Source of the DNA: JANWVO01 sp037446555
Lineage (GTDB): Bacteria > Acidobacteriota > Terriglobia > Bryobacterales > Bryobacteraceae
Direction of reading: 5' to 3'
Assembly (NCBI GenBank): GCA_037446555.1
Contig: JBBIIK010000004.1
Span: forward strand, 1 to 64,000
Length of the DNA: 64,000 bases
The notes under the pieces were generated by a model that had not been told where the DNA came from, ran no database searches, and was given only the letters and a program-made list of their open reading frames with translations. The translations under genes and the position numbers were made by a program. How positions within the stretch are numbered: position 1 is the first letter of the stretch; every line of letters starts with the position of its first letter. Shown here one piece after another: positions 50,068 to 58,858 of the stretch.

Positions 50068-50664
50068 TCAGAAGGGGCAGTCGAGCGCCAGGGCAGCGCG
50101 GAGGCGCGCGCGATATTCGCTCTTGCTGATCTCCACAGCGCCGAATTGTGCAAGGTGCGGCGTCCAGTACTGCACGTCGAACAAAGCGAAGCCCGCGGCG
50201 CGAAGCCTTTCCAGCAGCGAGAGGAGCGCCACCTTCGACATGTCCGTCACGCGGTGGAACTTCGATTCGGCGAAGAAAGCGCCTCCGAGGTGGACGCCGA
50301 AAATGCCGCCCGCGAGCTGATCGCCAATCCACACCTCCAATGAGTGCGCTTTGCCCTGACGGTGCAGTTCTTCGTAGACGGCGCGGAGCTTGGGCGTGAT
50401 CCAGACGCCCGGGCGCGCCGCGCAGGCGGCCACGGAATCGCGGAACGCCTGGTCGGCGGTGACTGTGAAGCCGCCGCGGCGCAGCGTGCGTCGCAGGGAG
50501 GCGGGGACATGGAACGAATCCAGGGGGATGATGCCGCGGGGATCGGGCTCATGCCAGGTAAAGGCGCGCTCTTCCTCATGGCCCATGGGAAAGATGCCGG
50601 CGCGGTAGCCCTCTTCCACAGACTCCGGCGTCACCGAGAATGTGACCTTGACGATGTCCAGCAC
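50068..50664 (-). CDS. aat: Leucyl/phenylalanyl-tRNA-protein transferase
   Basis: N-end-rule enzyme that adds Leu or Phe to proteins with N-terminal Arg/Lys, marking them for ClpS-ClpAP. It has 198 aa, slightly short of the E. coli enzyme. Conserved motifs are GYRAGIFPMG, FTWHEPDPRGIIPLD, GFTVTADQAFRDSVAACA, YEELHRQGKAHSLEVW, AGGIFGVHLGGAFFAESKF and SKVALLSLLERL. The start is GTG 50664 with GAGGGG upstream. It stands alone on -, divergent from the Gfo/Idh gene by 46 bp. Confidence 0.94.
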   Translation of the reverse strand: MLDIVKVTFSVTPESVEEGYRAGIFPMGHEEERAFTWHEPDPRGIIPLDSFHVPASLRRTLRRGGFTVTADQAFRDSVAACAARPGVWITPKLRAVYEELHRQGKAHSLEVWIGDQLAGGIFGVHLGGAFFAESKFHRVTDMSKVALLSLLERLRAAGFALFDVQYWTPHLAQFGAVEISKSEYRARLRAALALDCPF

Positions 50665-50698
50665 GCAGCCCCTCGTTCACGCGCGGGCGCGATCCCTG

Positions 50699-50704
50699 TA
50701 GAAT
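50699..50704 (+). promoter_or_regulatory. TAGAAT -10 box at the Gfo/Idh start
   Basis: TAGAAT ends 6 bases before ATG 50711, so the transcript is expected to begin at or next to the start codon. A possible -35 box TTCACG lies at 50676-50681 (17 bp spacer). Confidence 0.5.
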
Positions 50705-50710
50705 GCGCCC

Positions 50711-51646
50711 ATGAAGCTCTGCTCCCTCGTTCTGGTGTCGGCGATGCTCGCCGGCGCGGCCGACCTGCGGCTCGGCATCGTGGGCACGGACACCTCGCAC
50801 GTCATCGCATTCACTTCCATTCTGAACGACCCGAACCACAAGGACCATGTGCCGGGCGCGCGAGTGGTGGCGGCATATAAAGGGGGAAGCCCGGATCTGG
50901 CGTCGAGCCGGGACCGCGTGGAGAAGTATGCAGCGGAGCTCGAGTCGAAGTTCGGCGTCGAAATTGTACCGGATATTCCGAGGCTGCTTGGCAAGGTGGA
51001 CGCCGTGTTGCTGGAAAGCGTCGACGGGCGGGTGCACCTGGAGCAGTTTCGCGAGGTCGCGCGGTCCGGCAAGCCGGTATTCATTGACAAGCCGCTGGCT
51101 TCGACGCTAGAGGATGCGCGCGAGATCGCACGGCTGGCGCAGAAGCACGGCGTGCGATGGTTCAGCTCGTCGGCGCTGCGCTATTCGTCCCTGCTGCCGG
51201 ACTTGAAGCGGGCTGGGGTGGACGGCGCGCTGGTGTGGGGGCCGGGGCTGCTGGAGCCGACCCACAAGCTGGACCTGTCCTGGTACGGCATCCACGCCGT
51301 CGAGATCCTATACACGCTGATGGGCACGGGGTGCGAAGAGGTGGCGCGCACTTACGCGACGGATGCCGAGATCGTTTCCGCGCGCTGGAAAGACGGCCGC
51401 GTGGCAGCCATCCGGCTGGGGCGGCCGTATTCGGGCTACGGGGCGGTGGCGTTCGCCGGCAAGGAGATCCGGACGGCGCGGAAGGACCTCTACACCGGCT
51501 ACCGCGGGCTGGTGGAGCAGATCGCGAAATTCTTCCAGACCGGCGTGCCGCCGGTGCCGGAACAGGAAACGCTGGAAATGTTTTCCTTCATGGACGCCGC
51601 CCAGCGCAGCCGGGAGGCGGGCGGCGCTCCCGTGAAATTGCGGTGA
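50711..51646 (+). CDS. Exported Gfo/Idh/MocA-family oxidoreductase-like protein
   Basis: Rossmann-fold protein of 311 aa with an apparent signal peptide (MKLCSLVLVSAMLAGAADL). The nucleotide-binding loop is GIVGTDTSH, lacking the usual G-x-G-x-x-G/A, so NAD(P) binding is uncertain. The family motif E-K-P appears as FIDKPLAST. The alpha/beta C-terminal domain (about 125-300) has SWYGIHAVEILYTLMGTG, with the His of the active-site region. It could be an exported sugar-related dehydrogenase or a protein that kept the fold for binding. It is followed after 4 bp by the YwaF-type gene. Confidence 0.75.
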   Translation: MKLCSLVLVSAMLAGAADLRLGIVGTDTSHVIAFTSILNDPNHKDHVPGARVVAAYKGGSPDLASSRDRVEKYAAELESKFGVEIVPDIPRLLGKVDAVLLESVDGRVHLEQFREVARSGKPVFIDKPLASTLEDAREIARLAQKHGVRWFSSSALRYSSLLPDLKRAGVDGALVWGPGLLEPTHKLDLSWYGIHAVEILYTLMGTGCEEVARTYATDAEIVSARWKDGRVAAIRLGRPYSGYGAVAFAGKEIRTARKDLYTGYRGLVEQIAKFFQTGVPPVPEQETLEMFSFMDAAQRSREAGGAPVKLR

Positions 51647-51650
51647 GGCC

Positions 51651-52334
51651 TTGCAGACGGACTTTGTCCTTTTCGGCGTGCGCCACTGGGGCGTGATTCT
51701 GGCAATTCCCGCTGCGGCGGCGTTGCTGCGGCTGGCTGCGGGGCCGGGCGCGCGCCGCGGGCGGGCGGTGCGCCTGGCTGCGGGCGTGTTTCTGGCGGTC
51801 AACGAGCTGGTCTGGTACGCGTACCGGCTCTATACGGAAGGCGTGCGGTTCCCGGAGGCGCTGCCCCTGAATCTGTGCGACCTTTCGCTGTGGCTCACCG
51901 TCTTCACTCTGCTCACGCTGAACCGCTGGCTCTTCGATGCCACCTGGTTTGTGGGAATCGGCGGCGCCTCGATGGCAGTGTTGACACCAGAGTTGTGGGC
52001 GCCGTTCTGGTCCTACCCGACGATGTACTTTTTCACGGCGCATGGAGGCGTGATCGCGGCGCTGGTGTTTCTGGCATGGTCGGGGCTGGCGCGCCCGCGC
52101 CCGCGGGCATTCTGGCGGGCGATGCTCCTGTTGCACGCGTGGGCGGCGTTCGTCGGCGCGTTCAATCTCGTGTTCCACACGAATTACATGTATCTTTGCG
52201 GGAAGCCGCACGCGCCGTCGCTGCTGGATTACATGGGGCCGTGGCCGTGGTACATCCTGACGGGAGACGCCGTGGCGGCGGTCGTCTTCGGCCTGCTGGC
52301 GCTGCCGTTCGTTCGCGGGCGCATGAAAGAATAG
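51651..52334 (+). CDS. YwaF/TIGR02206-type integral membrane protein
   Basis: Membrane protein of 227 aa with about six or seven hydrophobic segments. The family pattern is clear: LFGVRHWGVILAIPA at the start, ALPLNLCDLSLWLTVFTLLT, FWSYPTMYFFTAHGGVIAALVFLAW and FNLVFHTNYMYLCGKPHAPSLLDYMGPWPWYI. The His, Asn and Pro positions in the membrane are conserved in the family, whose function is unknown. The start is TTG 51651, 4 bp after the Gfo/Idh stop with GTGAGG overlapping it, which suggests coupled translation. The sialidase-like gene follows after 8 bp. Confidence 0.85.
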   Translation: MQTDFVLFGVRHWGVILAIPAAAALLRLAAGPGARRGRAVRLAAGVFLAVNELVWYAYRLYTEGVRFPEALPLNLCDLSLWLTVFTLLTLNRWLFDATWFVGIGGASMAVLTPELWAPFWSYPTMYFFTAHGGVIAALVFLAWSGLARPRPRAFWRAMLLLHAWAAFVGAFNLVFHTNYMYLCGKPHAPSLLDYMGPWPWYILTGDAVAAVVFGLLALPFVRGRMKE

Positions 52335-52342
52335 TGGGAGCC

Positions 52343-53533
52343 ATGCGAAATGCCCTGGCGCTGTTTGCGATACTTGCGCTGGCGCGCGCCGGCGCGGACG
52401 AGAGGCCCTTCCTGGAGAAAGAAGACATCTTCCCGCTCGACGCGAAGCACAACCACGCTTCGGCCATCGTGCGGCTGCCGGATGGAGGGCTGATGGTCTG
52501 CTGGTACCGCGGCTCGGGCGAGCGGACGGCGGACGACGTGCAGATCATGGGCGCGGTGAAGCCGTGCGGGGCCAAAACATGGTCTAAGCCTTTTGTTCTG
52601 GCGGACGAACCCGGCTATCCGGACACCAATCCCGTGCTGTTTGTCGACCGGCAGGGGAGGCTCTGGCTGTTCTGGCAGACGATTCTCGCCAACCTGTGGG
52701 AGAGCGCGGTGACGAACTTCCGCATGGCGGAGAAGTACTCCGGGCATGGCGTGCCGCGGTGGGACCGCGCCGGGCTGGTGCTGCCGAAGCCGGCGGGAAT
52801 CGAGGAGGCCGCGGCGGAGCTCGCGCGCCGCGCCAAGGGCACGGCGTGGGAGAAGCAGGCGGCGCGGATCGCCGAGATGGCGAAGGACAAGCTGACGTCG
52901 CGGCTGGGATGGATGACGCGGGCGCATCCGCTTCAATTGCCTTCGGGGCGGATCCTGTTGCCGATGTATTCCGACGGCTTCGACTTCTCGCTGGTGGCGA
53001 TCAGCGACGATGGCGGGCTCACCTGGCGCGGCTCGCGGCCGATCGCGAGCGTCGCCGGCATTCAGCCGACGTTCGCTAGGAAGAAGGACGGCACGCTGGT
53101 GGCCTACATGCGCGACAACGGTCCGCCGCCGAAGCGGCTGCAGGTGAGCTACTCGAAAGACGATGGAGAGACATGGTCGCTCGCGGAAGATACAGACATT
53201 CCCAATTCGGGCACGGGGGTGGAGATCATTCAGCTGCAGGACGGGCGCTGGCTGATGATCAACAACGACACGGAGAGGGGACGGCATTCCCTCGCGCTGA
53301 CGATCTCCGATGACGAAGGCGCGACGTGGAAGTGGAAGCGGCACATTGAACTCGACACGCGCGCCGAGCGCGCCGGTTCCTTCCACTATCCTTCAATCCT
53401 CCAGGCGCCCGACGGCACGATTCACGCGAGCTACAGCGTTTTTCTCAACCACCTGCCGGAGGGGCAGCCGCGCAAGACCATCCGCCACGCTCATTTCAAC
53501 CTTGCTTGGGTGGAGGAAGGCGACCCGAAATAG
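52343..53533 (+). CDS. Second exported sialidase-like (BNR/Asp-box) protein
   Basis: Propeller protein of 396 aa with signal peptide MRNALALFAILALARAGA. Three Asp boxes are present (SDDGGLTW, SKDDGETW and SDDEGATW), plus HNHASAIVRLPDGGLMVCWYRGSGE, the usual first-blade motif of this group. It carries an extra helical insert at about 135-185 (IEEAAAELARRAKGTAWEKQAARI). It is a different subfamily from the protein at 28167-29282 and resembles BNR-repeat sialidases of planctomycetes and acidobacteria. Sugar specificity is unknown. ATG 52343 has GGGAG just upstream. Likely in one operon with the two preceding genes. Confidence 0.84.
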   Translation: MRNALALFAILALARAGADERPFLEKEDIFPLDAKHNHASAIVRLPDGGLMVCWYRGSGERTADDVQIMGAVKPCGAKTWSKPFVLADEPGYPDTNPVLFVDRQGRLWLFWQTILANLWESAVTNFRMAEKYSGHGVPRWDRAGLVLPKPAGIEEAAAELARRAKGTAWEKQAARIAEMAKDKLTSRLGWMTRAHPLQLPSGRILLPMYSDGFDFSLVAISDDGGLTWRGSRPIASVAGIQPTFARKKDGTLVAYMRDNGPPPKRLQVSYSKDDGETWSLAEDTDIPNSGTGVEIIQLQDGRWLMINNDTERGRHSLALTISDDEGATWKWKRHIELDTRAERAGSFHYPSILQAPDGTIHASYSVFLNHLPEGQPRKTIRHAHFNLAWVEEGDPK

Positions 53534-53571
53534 GGGCCTGGCGGCAGGCGGCAGCCCGCAAACGGCGGGTG

Positions 53572-53577
53572 TATGAT
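53572..53577 (+). promoter_or_regulatory. TATGAT -10 box before the GH2 gene
   Basis: TATGAT ends 21 bases before ATG 53599, and a GAGGAG ribosome-binding site (53586-53591) lies between them. This is an ordinary short-leader promoter, unlike the leaderless group. Confidence 0.4.
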
Positions 53578-53598
53578 CGCTGTTTCGAGGAGATTCCG

Positions 53599-56500
53599 AT
53601 GCGCAATTCTGCGTGGCTTGCCGTCCTTTTTGCGGGGTGCGCGATGGGTCAGATACAAACGCGCGGCGTGGGCGTTTATCCGGGCGATCCGCAGGAAGAT
53701 TTCTCTCCTGTGGCCCGGATCGATGACACCACATACAGAAATCTGGCCCTGCACCGGACGGCGTGGCACTCGTCGAGTTATGACTACAACCTGACGGCGC
53801 AACTCGTGACCGACGGCATCCGCGAGCAGCGGCTGCCGCGCTGGCTCGCGAGCGGGAGCAGCGAAAAGCAGGCGCTCGAAAAGAACGAACGCGAGTGGCT
53901 GCTGGACGGCAACTGGGTGACGTCAGTGGACATCAACGGACCGCGGGGATGGGTGCAGGCGGGCTTTTTGGGCGGCGACGGACCCATGCAGGCGGACCGG
54001 ATCGACGTAGAAGCGAGACTGAATGTCCGCGCCCAGGGGGATGCCGGATGGACGCTGGTCGTGAAGATTTCCGACGACGGGGTAGCCTGGCGTGAAGCGG
54101 GGCGCCTGGAGAGCCGGGATCGGCCGAAGCAAGAGTTCCTGGCTAGCGTGGCGCTTTCGCCGGCAGTTGCGGCACGGTGGTTTCGGGTCGAGTTCGAGGC
54201 CCCTTCCGTGACGCAATGGCGCGTCGGGGAGATCACGCCGTACTTCGCCGGAAAGCGCCTCCAGTCGAGCGGTCCGCACCCCTTCACAAGCGCCTGGAAG
54301 AGCGCCGGGGCGGGGGAGGAATGGGTGATGGTGGATCTCGGGGCCGAATGCCAGGTGGACCGCTTCGTGCTTCACTGGATCTGGCGTGCGGCGGCGGGAC
54401 GCGTACAGGTTTCGGCCGACGGCAAGCAGTGGCAGGATGCGGCGCCTCTGCCTGCCGGCAATGGCGCCGTGGATGAGATCCGCCTGCCCTCGCCGGTGAA
54501 GATCCGCTATGTAGGCGCGCTCCTGACGAAACCGGAACGCAACGAGGGCTATATTCTTTCCGAATTCGAAGTTTACGGCCGCGGAGGGCCGGTTTGGTCT
54601 CCCAGGCCGCAGCCGAAGCCCGAAGGCGGGCGGCTGCTGCTTTCGGGAGGCGCGTGGCGCCTGCAGCGGGCGAGCCTTGTGGCGGCGCGAGGAGAGGAGG
54701 TCAGCCGCCCGGCGTTTGCGGACCGCGAATGGATTCCGGCTACCGTGCCCGGCACGGTGCTTGTATCTTATCTGAACATCGGGGCGATTCCAGATCCGAA
54801 TTACAGCGATAATCAACTAATGATTTCCGATTCTTTCTTTTATTCGGATTTCTGGTACCGGAATGAATTTGTTCCGCGTCCGGTCCTGAAAAACGAGAAA
54901 CTCTGGCTGCATTTCGACGGAATCAACTGGAAGGCGCAGGTCTGGCTCAACGGCGAGTTCCTGGGCCGGATTGACGGGGCATTCCAGCGGGGCCGGTTCG
55001 ACGTGACGGGGAAGGTTCGTTGGGGAGAGAGAAATGCGCTGGCGGTGCTGGTAGAGAAGAACGCAACGCCGGGCAGTGTGAAGGAAAAGACGTTCCAGAA
55101 TCCCGACAAGAACGGCGGCGCGCTGGGCGCCGACAACCCGACCTTCCATGCCTCGATCGGCTGGGACTGGATCCCGACGATCCGCGGCCGAAACACGGGG
55201 ATCTGGAACCGGGTGTTTCTCTCTTCGACGGGTCCGGTGACCTTGTTCGATCCGCTCGTGTCGAGCCGGGTCAGCACGGACCGCGCGGCGGCGGATGTCC
55301 GGCTGGAGTTCCTTGTGGAGAACCACGCAAGCCGCCCGGTTTCGGGCGTGCTGCGCGGAACATTCGGCGAGCGGGAATTCTCTCTGCCTCTGTCATTGAA
55401 GGCGGGCGAAGTGCGAGCCGCGCCGGCAGAGCTGAGGCTCGAAAAGCCGAGGCTGTGGTGGCCGAACGGCTATGGCGAGCCGTATCTGTACCGCGTGAAC
55501 GTGCGTTTCGAGATGGATGGCGCCCTATCCCAGCGCATGGAGTTCCAGGCAGGCGTGCGCGAGTTCCGCTACAGCGAGGAAGGCGGCGCGCTGCGAATGT
55601 GGATCAACGGGCGCCGCTTCGTGCCGCGCGGTGGCAACTGGGGCTTCAGCGAGTCGATGCTACGCTACCGCGCGCGCGAGTATGATGCGGCGGTTCGGTA
55701 TCACCGGGATCAAAACTTCACGATGATCCGGAACTGGGTGGGGATGATCGGAGAAGACGAGTTTTACGAAGCCTGCGACCGGCACGGCATTGTCGTGTGG
55801 CAGGACTTCTGGCTGGCCAATCCGTGGGACGGGCCGGATCCGGACGACCACGCCATGTTCCTCGATAACGCCCGGGACCTGATCGCGCGCATCCGGCGCC
55901 ACGCTTCCGTGGGCCTATATTGCGGGCGCAACGAGGGCTTCCCTCCAGCGCCGCTGGACCGGGAGCTGCGAGGTCTGGTGGCGGAGCTGCATCCGGGGCT
56001 GCACTACATCAGCAGCTCGGCCGACGAAGTGGTGAGCGGCCACGGGCCTTACCGCGCCATGCCGCTGGAGTATTACTTCAAGGAGCGCGCCACGCCGAAG
56101 TTCCACAGCGAAATGGGCATGCCGAACATCGTCACCTGGGAGAGCCTGCGCGAGTTCATTCCCGAGGAGCCGTCCTGGCCGCAGGGGCAGATGTGGGGCC
56201 TTCACGATTTCTGCCTCACCGGCGCTCAGGGCGGCGAGTCGTTCCGCGGGCTGATCGAGACGCGCTTCGGGCCGGCGCGCGACGCGCGCGAATGGACGCA
56301 GCTGGCGCAGTTCCTGAACTACGAGGGCTACCGCGCAATGTTCGAGGCGCAGAGCCGCAACCGCATGGGGCTGCTGATCTGGATGAGCCACCCGGCGTGG
56401 CCGTCGTTCGTGTGGCAGACTTACGACTATTTCCTGGAGCCCACGGCCGCTTATTTTGGCGCGAAGAAGGCTAACGAGCCGCTGCATGTGCAGTGGAATC

Positions 56501-57075
56501 CTCTGAACAACGCGGTGGAGGTGGTCAACTACCATGCCGGCGACGCATTCGGGCTGACGGTCACGGCGCGGATCCTGGGGCTGAATGGCGAGGCGCTGCG
56601 CGAGAACACGGCAGGGCTCGACAGCAAGGAGGACTCCGTCGCGGTTCCGCTCACCCTCGAAATCCCGGCCAATGTCCCGCCCGTGTATTTCATCCGCCTG
56701 GAGCTGCGGAAGGGCGACACGCCCCTTTCATCGAACCTCTATTGGCGAAGCGCCGCGGGCGATGACTTCACAGCGCTGAAGGCGTTGCCGCGCGTCCGGC
56801 TGGAGTCTTCCACGCGCTCCACGCGCGAGGGAGGCGCGTGGATTCTGGAAACGACTCTCCGCAACCCGGAGCGCGTTCCGGCGATCCTCACGCGCCTGAC
56901 GGCAGTGCGCGAGAAGAGCAGGGACCGGATCCTGCCCGCGCTGTATTCGGACAACTATGTGACGCTGATGCCCGGAGAATCCGTCACGATCCGCACCGAG
57001 GTGCAGGAGGCGGACTGCCGCGGCGAGGCGCCGGCGGTGCGGGTGGAGGGCTTCAACGCGTCCGCTGCGCCGTGA
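53599..57075 (+). CDS. GH2-family exo-beta-glycosidase with N-terminal discoidin-like region
   Basis: Exported enzyme of 1158 aa with signal peptide MRNSAWLAVLFAGCAMG. Residues about 30-360 form one or two F5/8-type-C-like carbohydrate-binding regions (RNLALHRTAWHSSSYDYN, WVMVDLGAECQVDRFVLHW, IRYVGALLTKPERNEGYILSEFEVYG). The GH2 part follows: sugar-binding jelly roll (WIPATVPGTVLVSYL, FYSDFWYRNEF), immunoglobulin-like domain, and TIM barrel with acid/base Glu779 in CGRNEGFP and nucleophile Glu838 in FHSEMGMPN. These agree best with the exo-beta-D-glucosaminidase/beta-mannosidase branch. A further beta domain ends the protein. It may degrade chitosan-like or mannan glycans. Its stop lies 1 bp from the convergent Wzt-like gene. 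Confidence 0.88.
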   Translation: MRNSAWLAVLFAGCAMGQIQTRGVGVYPGDPQEDFSPVARIDDTTYRNLALHRTAWHSSSYDYNLTAQLVTDGIREQRLPRWLASGSSEKQALEKNEREWLLDGNWVTSVDINGPRGWVQAGFLGGDGPMQADRIDVEARLNVRAQGDAGWTLVVKISDDGVAWREAGRLESRDRPKQEFLASVALSPAVAARWFRVEFEAPSVTQWRVGEITPYFAGKRLQSSGPHPFTSAWKSAGAGEEWVMVDLGAECQVDRFVLHWIWRAAAGRVQVSADGKQWQDAAPLPAGNGAVDEIRLPSPVKIRYVGALLTKPERNEGYILSEFEVYGRGGPVWSPRPQPKPEGGRLLLSGGAWRLQRASLVAARGEEVSRPAFADREWIPATVPGTVLVSYLNIGAIPDPNYSDNQLMISDSFFYSDFWYRNEFVPRPVLKNEKLWLHFDGINWKAQVWLNGEFLGRIDGAFQRGRFDVTGKVRWGERNALAVLVEKNATPGSVKEKTFQNPDKNGGALGADNPTFHASIGWDWIPTIRGRNTGIWNRVFLSSTGPVTLFDPLVSSRVSTDRAAADVRLEFLVENHASRPVSGVLRGTFGEREFSLPLSLKAGEVRAAPAELRLEKPRLWWPNGYGEPYLYRVNVRFEMDGALSQRMEFQAGVREFRYSEEGGALRMWINGRRFVPRGGNWGFSESMLRYRAREYDAAVRYHRDQNFTMIRNWVGMIGEDEFYEACDRHGIVVWQDFWLANPWDGPDPDDHAMFLDNARDLIARIRRHASVGLYCGRNEGFPPAPLDRELRGLVAELHPGLHYISSSADEVVSGHGPYRAMPLEYYFKERATPKFHSEMGMPNIVTWESLREFIPEEPSWPQGQMWGLHDFCLTGAQGGESFRGLIETRFGPARDAREWTQLAQFLNYEGYRAMFEAQSRNRMGLLIWMSHPAWPSFVWQTYDYFLEPTAAYFGAKKANEPLHVQWNPLNNAVEVVNYHAGDAFGLTVTARILGLNGEALRENTAGLDSKEDSVAVPLTLEIPANVPPVYFIRLELRKGDTPLSSNLYWRSAAGDDFTALKALPRVRLESSTRSTREGGAWILETTLRNPERVPAILTRLTAVREKSRDRILPALYSDNYVTLMPGESVTIRTEVQEADCRGEAPAVRVEGFNASAAP

Positions 57076-57076
57076 T

Positions 57077-57862
57077 TCATCCTGACGTGCGCACGGGCGC
57101 GGAGGGGAGCGCGTCCCAGAGGTGGCGGCCGGCGCCGCTGATGAACGCCGAGTAGTCTGCAGCCACTTCCGGGTAGGGGCCGTTGCGAACGGCGCGGCCG
57201 TGGTGCAGCCAAAGCCCTCGCGTGCACAGCGACTCAAGCATTCCGGACAGGTGCGACACGCAGACCAGCGTGCAACCCCTCTCCCGCAGCTCGGACAGGC
57301 GGCGGTGGCACTTCTTCTGGAATGCGGCGTCGCCGACGGCGAGAATCTCGTCGATCAGCAGCACGTCGCATTCGGCATGAACGGCCACGGAGAAGGCCAG
57401 CCGCAGCACCATGCCGGAGGAGTAGGTGCGAATCGGCTGGTCCATGTAGCCCTGGAGTTCGGCGAAATCGACGATGGCTTCAGTGCGCTCGCGCACCTCG
57501 GCCCGTGTCATGCCAAGGATGGCGGCATACAGCCGCAGGTTCTCCCAGCCCGTCAGGTCCTGATGGAAGCCCGATCCGAGTTCCATCAGCGTGCTCATGC
57601 GCCCGTGCACGCGCACCGTGCCGTGATCGGGTCTCAACAGTCCCGCCAGGACCGCCAGAAGGGTGCTCTTGCCCGCGCCGTTGGCGCCGACCACGGCCAG
57701 CCCCTCGCCGCGCGGCAAGGAGAAGCTGACGTCATGCAACGCGTAGAAGCCTTCGTTGTGCCTGCCCGTGAGGCGGTCCTGGAGATATTGGCGCAACAGT
57801 TTGCGGCTGCCGCGGGGGCGGTAGATCACGGAGACGTTTTCGGCGCGGATCGTCTCGGCCAT
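57077..57862 (-). CDS. Polysaccharide ABC exporter ATP-binding protein (Wzt/TagH-like)
   Basis: ATPase of 261 aa of the O-antigen/teichoic-acid export type. Walker A is GANGAGKST, the signature is YSSGMVLRLAF (a known variant of LSGGQ in this class), and Walker B is CDVLLIDEILAVGD. The N-terminus includes the RPRGSRKLLRQYLQDRLTGR stretch, common before the first strand in these exporters. There is no C-terminal carbohydrate-binding domain, so it is of the TagH/short Wzt type. The permease gene lies 1 bp upstream. Confidence 0.9.
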   Translation of the reverse strand: MAETIRAENVSVIYRPRGSRKLLRQYLQDRLTGRHNEGFYALHDVSFSLPRGEGLAVVGANGAGKSTLLAVLAGLLRPDHGTVRVHGRMSTLMELGSGFHQDLTGWENLRLYAAILGMTRAEVRERTEAIVDFAELQGYMDQPIRTYSSGMVLRLAFSVAVHAECDVLLIDEILAVGDAAFQKKCHRRLSELRERGCTLVCVSHLSGMLESLCTRGLWLHHGRAVRNGPYPEVAADYSAFISGAGRHLWDALPSAPVRTSG

Positions 57863-57863
57863 G

Positions 57864-58625
57864 TCAGAGATACCTGTAGAAACGGTGGCGCAGGCGGGTG
57901 TGTATCCATAGGCCTGCCAGCAGGAAGACCGCGGACACCAGCGCCATCTTCCACATCAGGCTCTGCGGCGGCGTCCGGTGGTTCAGCACCACATACTGCG
58001 TGGCGAGGACGAGCGCCGCCACGGGGTTGAACTCGTAAAGGCTCTTGAACTGCTGCGGCACCATCGCGAAGCTGTAGAAGATCGGCACCAGCCAGAAGAG
58101 GACGAGGTTCGCCGACTCGACCATGTACCGAACGTCGCGTACCACCACATGCAGGCTGCTGGTGGCCAGCGAAAGTCCGAAGATGAACAGCAGCTCCAGC
58201 GCCCAAATCACCGGCAGCCAGACGTAATGCCACGTGACAGGCAGCCGGTACCATAGCACGAGCGCCAAGACCAGCAGGAGCTGGATGGCGAGATGCAGTG
58301 TGTTGGAGAGAACCGAAACCAGGGGCAGCAGGGCTGTCTGGAGCGGGACGCGTTTGACCAGGGCGGGATTCTCAGAGATCGAAAGAGTTGCTGTCACCCA
58401 GGAAAGCGTGAAGAAGTTATAGGGGATCAGTCCGCACAGGACGTAGAGCGGGTAGTGCGGAATGCGGCTTTGGAAGACCTGCGTGAAGACAAAGGTCAGA
58501 ATGGCCATCATCGTCAGCGGGTTCAACAGCGACCAGAACACGCCGAGAGACATGTTCCGGTACCGTACCTTGAAGTCCTTCAGGACCAGTTCGGCTGTCA
58601 GGAATCCGAGGTTGGAGGTTCGCAT
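57864..58625 (-). CDS. Polysaccharide ABC exporter permease (Wzm/TagG-like)
   Basis: Inner-membrane ABC-2-type permease, 253 aa, about six helices. The N-terminal LVLKDFKVRYRNMSLGVFWSLLNPLTMM is the standard amphipathic coupling segment of Wzm/KpsM-like proteins. PYNFFTLSWVTATLSISENPALVKRVPLQTALLPL and a final aromatic-basic tail HRFYRYL also fit. Together with the downstream ATPase it should export an undecaprenyl-linked polysaccharide. No glycosyltransferases flank it here, so the glycan is made by genes elsewhere or by the 13-17 kb group. Confidence 0.9.
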   Translation of the reverse strand: MRTSNLGFLTAELVLKDFKVRYRNMSLGVFWSLLNPLTMMAILTFVFTQVFQSRIPHYPLYVLCGLIPYNFFTLSWVTATLSISENPALVKRVPLQTALLPLVSVLSNTLHLAIQLLLVLALVLWYRLPVTWHYVWLPVIWALELLFIFGLSLATSSLHVVVRDVRYMVESANLVLFWLVPIFYSFAMVPQQFKSLYEFNPVAALVLATQYVVLNHRTPPQSLMWKMALVSAVFLLAGLWIHTRLRHRFYRYL

Positions 58626-58732
58626 GGCATAACAGCGCTGATGGCGCCGCGAAATGGCCCCTTGGCGGCGGCCCGCGGAACCTCTTCATGATAGGCAACG
58701 GCCGCAGGCAGCCGCAAACGAGGCGGAAGATC

Positions 58733-58780
58733 TGTTTGACACTTCCTGCGAGGCTCTTCTATCCTATGTAGCGTCAAACA
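58733..58780 (+). promoter_or_regulatory. Predicted promoter of the Gld-like ABC operon with flanking inverted repeat
   Basis: TTGACA (58736-58741) and TATCCT (58760-58765) with an 18 bp spacer. TGTTTGAC (58733-58740) and its inverse GTCAAACA (58773-58780) flank the core, covering the -35 box and the region just past the predicted start. This 8-bp pair could bind a repressor. Confidence 0.5.
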
Positions 58781-58858
58781 CTTGAGCGAAGGCATTGGTT
58801 CCCGCTGCCGCTGGCGGGACATCCCACGTCCCTCACTTCCGCACCAGAGGATGATCCG

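Noticed and set aside
49793..50320. A 175-codon open frame on + between czcC and aat
   Set aside because: It runs antisense into aat, has Ser/Arg/Ala-rich low-complexity sequence, and shows no motif.
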